Source: Candidatus Sericytochromatia bacterium
GTDB lineage: Bacteria; Cyanobacteriota; Sericytochromatia; JACMPN01
Direction of reading: 5' to 3'
NCBI GenBank assembly: GCA_014377495.1
Contig: JACMPN010000634.1
Span: 1 to 6,277 of the forward strand
Length of the DNA: 6,277 nucleotides
Both the position numbers and the translations under genes were made by a program. The notes beneath the pieces were generated by a model. The model saw only the letters and a list, made by a program, of their open reading frames with translations. It was not told the origin of the DNA and did no database searches. This document shows, one piece after another, positions 1 to 4,337 of this stretch; the stretch's first letter is position 1; every line of letters begins with the position of its first letter.

Positions 1-177
1 GAAGGGGGGAATATAGAGGTGATGAGAGGGGAGGAATTTGATAACAGGAGATCAAGGGGGAAATATAGAGGTGATGGGAGGGGAGGAATCTGTGAACAGT
101 AGATGAAGAGGGGAATAGGGGGGATGAGAGGGGAGGAATCTATGAACAGTAGATAAAGGGGGGAATAGGGGGGGGGG
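1..177. repeat. G-rich 50-52 bp tandem repeat array (about 3 copies plus a partial)
   Basis: Three consecutive units start with GATG(A/G)GAGGGGAGGAAT at 21, 73 and 123 and end at 72, 122 and 172, so they are 52, 50 and 50 bp long. Positions 1-20 match the end of a further unit, so the array continues past the left edge. Units 2 and 3 differ at only a few positions, mostly A/G transitions; unit 1 is more diverged. The top strand is almost pure purine with runs of 4-6 G, and a run of 10 G at 168-177 closes the array. There are no unique spacers between units, so this is a direct tandem repeat and not a CRISPR array. It lies just downstream of the minus-strand lipoprotein gene and contains no credible gene of normal size. 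The function is unknown. Confidence 0.85.
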
Positions 178-207
178 CCGGCGCCCTTGGCGCAAGAGGC
201 GGTTGTG

Positions 208-1038
208 CTAAGCGCCTTGGAGCGGGAAGTGGGCAAACTTGGTGTTGTGGTGCGAGTTCGTCATCTGGCACTGGCTATAGATGGCCTTGCCCTGTGGGTC
301 GAGGACGTTGACGAGTTGCAGGGAGTCCATCTCGAAATTGGGTTGGCCGTCGGAACTGCCGCTGATCTGCGTATCGAGGTAGCCGACGAGTTGGTTTTTG
401 TACCGGATCTCCCGGATGAGCGCATAGTCCGTGAGCGCCGTCATCATCTCCCGCTTGGGCAGGTTTTGCTGGACGGCGGAGGCTTGGGAGGCGTGCAAGG
501 CCGTCAAGGTGGGGAGGAGCGTCGGCGGTGCGTCCTGCAGCGGACCGAAGTGCAGCGGGTCCTCAGAAACCTTGGGCTGACCCAGATCGGCGAGGGTGTG
601 TTTGGCGCCAAGATCGGGCGTCCCGGAAGTGAAGGTCGAATCAAGGCCTAGGCTGTCGCCATTCGCACTCAACCCGGCCGTATACACGTAGTTGCCGCGT
701 CCGCCCTTGAGCGTGTACGGGGCATTGGCACTGACCAGTACGCCCGCCGGCTTGCCGTCGATGAGCATCCGCAGCGTGTGCGTCCCGGGCATGAAGGAAA
801 CCGCTGTCAGGGGGTTGAGGGCCTTGAAATTCTTCAGCGCCACGCTCTTTTTGCCCAAAAAAGCCAGGGTCGCTGCCGTCGGGGGCATGAGGATGATATC
901 GGCGGAAAGCGTCGCCTGACCGGCCGCTGCTGCCCCGGCAACGGGCATCGTGGCCGTCGCCGGCGCCACCGTCGGGCTGCCTGTGCAGCCTGCCATGACC
1001 ATCCCGCTCAGGACGAGACCCACCGTCAACCGCTTCAT
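208..1038 (-). CDS. Putative lipoprotein of unknown function
   Basis: This 276-residue protein (ATG at 1038) begins MKRLTVGLVLSGMVMAGC, a signal peptide with a basic N-region, a short hydrophobic core and a lipobox M-A-G-C. It should therefore be lipidated at Cys18 after Sec export and anchored in a membrane. A GTG two codons upstream (1044) is also possible; I prefer the ATG because it gives the classical MKR start, and the Shine-Dalgarno is weak for either. The first ~25 mature residues are Ala/Thr/Pro-rich, like a linker. The middle has beta-like stretches, including PGTHTLRMLIDGKPAGVLV, which recalls small beta-sandwich domains, but I cannot name a family. The C-terminus has a Cys followed by three His (C-x5-HH-x5-H). 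A -35/-10 promoter and a palindrome lie upstream, so it is probably transcribed separately from prfB. The function is unrecognised. Confidence 0.8.
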   Translation of the reverse strand: MKRLTVGLVLSGMVMAGCTGSPTVAPATATMPVAGAAAAGQATLSADIILMPPTAATLAFLGKKSVALKNFKALNPLTAVSFMPGTHTLRMLIDGKPAGVLVSANAPYTLKGGRGNYVYTAGLSANGDSLGLDSTFTSGTPDLGAKHTLADLGQPKVSEDPLHFGPLQDAPPTLLPTLTALHASQASAVQQNLPKREMMTALTDYALIREIRYKNQLVGYLDTQISGSSDGQPNFEMDSLQLVNVLDPQGKAIYSQCQMTNSHHNTKFAHFPLQGA

Positions 1039-1061
1039 GCCCACGCCGCCGATCTGTTCAT

Positions 1062-1077
1062 ATGATTAGATAATCAT
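1062..1077. promoter_or_regulatory. Perfect 16-bp palindrome in the leader of the lipoprotein gene (candidate operator)
   Basis: ATGATTA-GA-TAATCAT is an inverted repeat with two perfect 7-bp arms and a 2-bp centre. It lies between the predicted -10 box (about 1090-1097) and the start codon at 1038, so it would begin within roughly 10-20 bp of the transcription start. It is AT-rich in a GC-rich window, as bacterial repressor operators often are. Binding by a dimeric repressor is an inference; no candidate regulator is in the window. Confidence 0.45.
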
Positions 1078-1089
1078 TCGACTAAGATA

Positions 1090-1119
1090 AGGTTATGGCA
1101 ATTGGCCGTAAAATGTCAA
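1090..1119 (-). promoter_or_regulatory. Sigma-70-type promoter for the lipoprotein gene
   Basis: Read on the minus strand, a perfect -35 TTGACA (1119-1114) is followed by a weaker -10. The -10 is either CATAAC (1097-1092, 16-bp spacer, four matches to TATAAT) or TAACCT (1095-1090, 18-bp spacer, three matches). This places transcription start near 1083, about 45 nt before the ATG at 1038. The -35 directly abuts the hairpin at 1121-1137. Confidence 0.55.
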
Positions 1120-1120
1120 G

Positions 1121-1137
1121 CCCGGTGCGCCACCGGG
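1121..1137 (-). terminator. GC-rich hairpin downstream of prfB (possible terminator)
   Basis: CCCGGTG-CGC-CACCGGG forms a perfect 7-bp stem with a 3-nt loop, about 43 nt after the prfB stop codon. On the minus strand the stem is followed by CTTGACATTTTA, which is only moderately U-rich, so intrinsic termination would be weak. The adjacent G-quadruplex motif at 1142-1159 may contribute. The same bases partly serve as the upstream edge of the lipoprotein promoter. Confidence 0.4.
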
Positions 1138-1141
1138 ACCC

Positions 1142-1159
1142 GGGCGGGGCGGGCGGGGG
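1142..1159 (+). other. Canonical G-quadruplex motif just downstream of prfB
   Basis: The plus strand reads G3-C-G4-C-G3-C-G5: four G-runs separated by single-base loops, the pattern that favours very stable parallel quadruplexes. The plus strand is the template strand for prfB transcription, and the motif begins about 20 nt past the prfB stop (1180). Whether it folds or affects transcription cannot be told from sequence. Confidence 0.6.
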
Positions 1160-1179
1160 CACACTTCCCGCCCACCGGT

Positions 1180-2320
1180 TCAATCGTCGAGATTGGCTGC
1201 TGCGGCGCCACCCAGGGTCCCGTTCGCCTTGCCCCGCAGGTAGGCCTCGATGAACGGATCCAGATCGCCGTCCATGACGCCGCCGACGTTGCTCGTCTCC
1301 TGGCCCGTCCGGTGGTCCTTGACCATGGAATAGGGATGGAACACGTAGGAACGGATCTGGTTACCCCAACTGGCGCTGGCGCTGATGCCCTTCATGGCAT
1401 CCATCCGGGCCTGCTGGGCTTTCAGCTCCAGGTCGTAGAGTCTGGCCCGCAGCACCTTCATCGCCGTTTCCCGGTTCTGCAGCTGGGACCGCTCATTCTG
1501 GCAGCTGACGACGATGCCGGTGGGCAGGTGGGTGATGCGGATGGCCGTCTCGACCTTGTTGACGTTCTGGCCGCCGGCGCCGCCGGAGCGGAAAGTGTCG
1601 ATGCGCAGATCCACGCTGTTGATCTCGACGACGACGTCCTCGTCGATCTCGGGGGTGACCTCCATGGCGGCGAAGGAGGTCTGACGTTTGCCGGAGGCGT
1701 TGAACGGCGACATGCGCACGAGGCGGTGTACGCCCCGCTCGGCCAGCATGCGGCCATAGGCGTAGGGCCCGTCGATGATCACGGTGGCGCTCTTGATCCC
1801 GGCCTCGTCACCCGCCGATTCGTCGATCAGCTGCGGCTTGTAGCCGTGGGCGTCGGCCCAGCGGGTGATCATGCGCAGCAGCATCTCGGCCCAGTCCTGG
1901 GCATCGGTCCCCCCGGCACCGGCGCTGATCGTCACGATGGCCGGCTTGTCGTCGAACTCGCCGCCGAGCAGTTGCTCCAGCTCGAGCTCATGCATCGCCT
2001 TGTCCAGCCCATCCAGGCCGGCCTTGAGGTCGCCTTCGACGGCGGCGGCGTCATCCTCTTCCTCGCCCAGCTCCAACAGGACGCCCAAGTCCTCCAGTTG
2101 CCGGTTCCAGCTGTCGATCCGTTCGAAGACCTGTTTGTGCTGGTTGAGTTCCTGCAGGACTTTTTGAGCCCGGGCCTGATCGTTCCAGAGGTTCGGATCG
2201 CCGGCCAAGTGCTCGAGTTCTTCGATACGGGACGTCAGACGTTCCCGGTCAAAGCGACCTCCCGGCGTGAGCCACCCGTTCCGTAACCTGCTTCAGGCGG
2301 TCCTTCAGATCGTCCAACAT
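1180..2320 (-). CDS. Peptide chain release factor 2 (RF2), expressed by programmed +1 frameshifting
   Basis: RF2 recognises UGA and UAA stop codons in the ribosomal A site and triggers peptide release. Translation starts at ATG 2320 (MLDDLKDRLKQV), preceded by the Shine-Dalgarno AAGGGG at 2335-2330. After 23 codons it meets an in-frame UGA (2251-2249). Skipping base 2251 resumes reading at GAC (2250-2248), giving DRERLTSRIEEL and a 379-residue product, close to the usual ~365 (join 1180..2250, 2252..2320). The family hallmarks are present: the stop-codon-recognition tripeptide SPF at residues 204-206, the catalytic GGQ at 249-251, and the conserved GAGGTDAQDW. These positions are within one residue of E. 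coli RF2. The frame alone without the shift would start at TTG 2208 and lose the N-terminus. The gene lies downstream of the secA fragment on the same strand, separated by two other loci. Confidence 0.96.
2248..2263 (-). promoter_or_regulatory. RF2 programmed +1 frameshift site
   Basis: Minus-strand sequence GGGAGG-TCG-CTT-TGA-C. The internal Shine-Dalgarno-like GGGAGG (2263-2258) sits three bases before the slippery CTT (2254-2252), next to the in-frame UGA (2251-2249). This is the arrangement known from E. coli prfB (AGGGGG-TAT-CTT-TGA-C). When RF2 is scarce the UGA is read slowly and ribosomes slip forward by one base, so RF2 limits its own synthesis. The good protein match on both sides, in different frames, shows the site is real and not a sequencing error. 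Confidence 0.95.
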
Positions 2321-2365
2321 TGCGTAACACCCCTTATTCAGACCGACATTTAGCAGCAGTATGCC

Positions 2366-2414
2366 CCAAAAAGAGGGGATCTGAGGGCGCCACGATGGTC
2401 CCTCAGATCCCCTC
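2366..2414 (-). terminator. Rho-independent terminator of the secreted-protein gene
   Basis: A perfect 15-bp stem joins 2373-2387 to 2400-2414 (arm GAGGGGATCTGAGGG). It has a 12-nt loop that can itself form a small CCA/TGG hairpin. On the minus strand it is followed directly by TTTTT (2372-2368). It starts 26 nt after the stop codon of the gene ending at 2441, and separates that gene's transcript from prfB, whose start is 46 nt further on. Confidence 0.93.
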
Positions 2415-2440
2415 CCGGATGCCTTGGTTGCCGACCCGTT

Positions 2441-3511
2441 TTAGTACGGCACGTAAGCCGTGTACTGGTCGCGGCGGGTCACACGGCCGGCCGTATCGAA
2501 CTCATAGAAGATCGTCTCCAGGTAGTTCGGGGCGATCAGCTTGTGATAAGCCCACCAGGGGGACTTGACGGCCGTTTCGGGCTGCCAGTCCTCGGCCGAT
2601 ACGTCCCACTCGGACGGCGGACCGAACTTGGTGTAGAGATCCGCCTTTTCGCCGCTCAGCACGGCTTTCCAGGACTGATCCTGCGCCGCGTTGTTCGCCT
2701 TGTCGAAGGCTTCCGCATTCTTGGCCGTCTTCATTGAGGCACCGAGCGCATCGATCGCCTTGTCGAGCCGGATGCGCTCACCCGCCTTTTTGGGATCCAG
2801 GGTGACGATAAAATCGGTCGGATCGAACAGCAGGGCTCGCATCTGGCTAATCTGCAACTGGGCCCGCCGGCCATATTGCAAAGCCTTGGCTTCGTCGTGG
2901 ATGCCCATCGCCGTGTTGGCCGCATGGATCAGGACGGCGACCCGGGTGGCCCGCAATTCGCCGAGGTGATGGCGCAAACCGAAGAGGGTCGGGCCACCGA
3001 GATTGGTCCGGTACAGGGTGAGGACCTGGTTGCCGGAAAAGGCATTGGCGGCCAACGCCCGTTCGACCGCCACCATGGCCCCTTCGGCAGCACGGGTGTC
3101 GTTCTTGGCCAGGGCCGCCCGCATCATCGCCAGGTTGACGTCGATCGCCGCCACTTCCGCAGCTGCATCGCCCGCATCGAGGCCGTCGTAGCTCCATTCG
3201 CTCCAGGTGCCCACGTTGCCGCCGGAACGGGCCAGGTGACGCCGGAGGCCCATGGCGGCAATCACGACGTCTGCCGAGACGGTGCTCACGTTGGCGGCGG
3301 CCATGATCATCCGCACGCTCCGCAAGCCTTCCTCGGCCTTGGCAATGTCACCACGCTCCCAGGCTTTCTGGGCGGCCTGCAACGACGAGCGGGCCCGCTG
3401 GGACAACGGCTGGGACGCCGCAGGAGGCTCGGCGGGCGCAGCGAACGCCACCGGGCCTATTGGCAGGCCGACGGCCAAAAATATCGAGAGGACAGCAGAA
3501 GAAAGTCTCAT
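2441..3511 (-). CDS. Secreted protein of unknown function with Sec signal peptide
   Basis: This is a 356-residue protein. The start at ATG 3511 is chosen because GGAGGA (3526-3521) lies 9 nt upstream and the product begins with a good signal peptide (MRLSSAVLSIFLAVGLPIG, likely cut after AFA at residue 24). A longer reading from 3592 would put 27 unlikely residues in front. No lipobox Cys is seen, so the mature protein is probably periplasmic or extracellular. The body is mostly Ala/Arg/Leu-rich and looks alpha-helical, possibly helical-repeat-like (for example QAAQKAWERGDIAKAEEGL, resembling a TPR helix pair). The last ~68 residues differ: YTKFGPPSEWDV, then WWAYHK and YEFDTAGRV. This pattern loosely resembles BamE/SmpA-like small lipoprotein domains, an inference only. 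The gene is monocistronic, with a strong terminator behind it. Confidence 0.8.
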   Translation of the reverse strand: MRLSSAVLSIFLAVGLPIGPVAFAAPAEPPAASQPLSQRARSSLQAAQKAWERGDIAKAEEGLRSVRMIMAAANVSTVSADVVIAAMGLRRHLARSGGNVGTWSEWSYDGLDAGDAAAEVAAIDVNLAMMRAALAKNDTRAAEGAMVAVERALAANAFSGNQVLTLYRTNLGGPTLFGLRHHLGELRATRVAVLIHAANTAMGIHDEAKALQYGRRAQLQISQMRALLFDPTDFIVTLDPKKAGERIRLDKAIDALGASMKTAKNAEAFDKANNAAQDQSWKAVLSGEKADLYTKFGPPSEWDVSAEDWQPETAVKSPWWAYHKLIAPNYLETIFYEFDTAGRVTRRDQYTAYVPY

Positions 3512-3566
3512 GTGTTGGAATCCTCCATCGGACGGGTGAAACAGGCAGGACGGTATGTTGACCGAC

Positions 3567-3582
3567 TTGACGTCAAACGTCA
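3567..3582. promoter_or_regulatory. Nested palindromes upstream of the secreted-protein gene (candidate operator)
   Basis: TTGACGTCAA (3567-3576) is a perfect 10-bp palindrome. Overlapping it, TGACGT-CAA-ACGTCA (3568-3582) is an inverted repeat with 6-bp arms and a 3-bp centre. The site is 56-71 bp upstream of the start codon at 3511, where a regulator would be placed. On the minus strand it contains TTGACG, a five-of-six -35 match, but I see no convincing -10 at proper spacing. Confidence 0.35.
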
Positions 3583-3643
3583 TGCAAAACACAGATCGGC
3601 CACTGTTACGATTTGTTGCAGCCGAATACTAACACGGGTCAGC

Positions 3644-3675
3644 CGTCCCCTGTCGCCTGGGGACGCGGTTCGCGT
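3644..3675. other. Overlapping inverted repeats in the divergent intergenic region
   Basis: CGTCCCC (3644-3650) pairs with GGGGACG (3659-3665) across an 8-nt loop. The right arm overlaps a second inverted repeat, ACGCG-GTT-CGCGT (3663-3675). No U-tract follows on either strand, so these do not look like terminators. They lie between the divergent genes starting at 3511 and 3794 and could be regulatory or incidental. Confidence 0.3.
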
Positions 3676-3697
3676 GATCCTGGTCAAACGATCGCTC

Positions 3698-3703
3698 TAT
3701 GAT
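3698..3703 (+). promoter_or_regulatory. Possible -10 box for the PLD-family remnant
   Basis: TATGAT matches five of six bases of the TATAAT consensus, about 90 bp upstream of the ATG at 3794. No good -35 lies 16-18 bp upstream (the region reads TGATCC), so the promoter is tentative. Confidence 0.25.
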
Positions 3704-3793
3704 GAGACCGCTTCTTAACGGCACGGTGATCACCCCCATATGGACCGCACCGGACGGGATGTCAGGCGCCGAGAGGGTTGGGGAGCCACCACG

Positions 3794-4337
3794 ATGAGCC
3801 TGCAAGTCACCACCCCCGCCAACACCGTTGCCGATGGTCCCGGCTCGGGTCTTCGTCGCCACCGGTGACCGCAGGTTCCACACCAAGAGTGCCGTCGTCG
3901 ACGGCGAGATCGGTTTTGTCTCCACCTACAACCTCGACCTGCTCTCCGGCAAGGTGAACCGCGAAGGCGGCGCCGTCGTGAAGTCGAACGGCGTTGCCGC
4001 CGATCTGCTCCACGAGTGCGACAAGGATAAGGCCGATAAGTCCAACAGGTTCCTTGAATACACGATCAAGAAAAACCCCGGCGGCACCGCCGTGCTCAAG
4101 GACGATAAGGCCATCCCCACGTTCAGTCCCGATGACCACCTGCCCGCCGACGTGCTGGCCATCTATGCGAAGAAGATGCATGCCTGGGGCATACTTCGCG
4201 ATGCGCTCCCGTACCTGGCGCCGCTGCGGCATCCGGCCCGGCTCGACGGGATCGACTCTGAGGATAAAATCTGCCGTCCGCAAAGACAGAAGCCCCACCA
4301 TTTTGCGATGGCGGGGCTTTTGTATGCTTGGGTCTAG
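3794..4337 (+). pseudogene. Phospholipase D-superfamily gene, internally deleted and frameshifted
   Basis: PLD-superfamily enzymes (phospholipases, cardiolipin synthases, some nucleases) build one active site from two HxKxxxxD motifs. Here a good start (ATG 3794, with GGGGAG at 3780-3785, 8 nt spacing) reads MSLQVTTPANTVADG but stops at TGA 3866-3868. A second frame, open from TTG 3828 (or ATG 3834) to 4337, carries a clear second HKD motif, FHTKSAVVDG (H 3879, K 3885, D 3900). It is followed by STYN and N-x-E, which normally follow this motif. The first HKD motif and everything between are absent, so an internal deletion with a frame change is the simplest reading. The reading frame also runs through the terminator hairpin (last ~16 residues), which suggests the native stop is lost too. 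An alternative is a short protein of 169 residues from TTG 3828 that would need to dimerise to act. Confidence 0.7.
4289..4323. terminator. Terminator hairpin between convergent PLD remnant and secA
   Basis: AGCCCCACCAT (4291-4301) pairs with ATGGCGGGGCT (4308-4318) with one A-C mismatch and a 6-nt loop. On the plus strand TTTTGT follows, giving a good terminator for the PLD-like gene. On the minus strand CTTCTGTCTTTG follows, a weaker U-rich tract, for secA, whose stop is only 16 nt away at 4334. It probably works in both directions. Confidence 0.8.

Noticed and set aside
1..177. CRISPR array
   Set aside because: Units follow each other directly with no unique spacers, and the whole unit repeats.
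181..193. GCGCC-CTT-GGCGC hairpin as terminator of the lipoprotein gene
   Set aside because: The stem is only 5 bp and is followed on the minus strand by a C-run, not a U-run.
187..651. Plus-strand 154-codon frame opposite the lipoprotein gene
   Set aside because: It starts with TTG, has no ribosome site, and overlaps the lipoprotein frame, which has a clear lipobox and promoter.
1102..2286. Long plus-strand open frame of 394 codons
   Set aside because: It lies opposite prfB, which has all RF2 motifs. The antisense frame is open only because of GC-rich codon use.
3512..3592. Longer N-terminus of the secreted protein (start at 3592)
   Set aside because: It would bury the signal peptide behind 27 residues, while GGAGGA is well placed for the ATG at 3511.
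2876..3718. Plus-strand open frame of 280 codons
   Set aside because: It is antisense to the secreted-protein gene, which has a signal peptide, ribosome site and terminator; the plus-strand frame has none of these.
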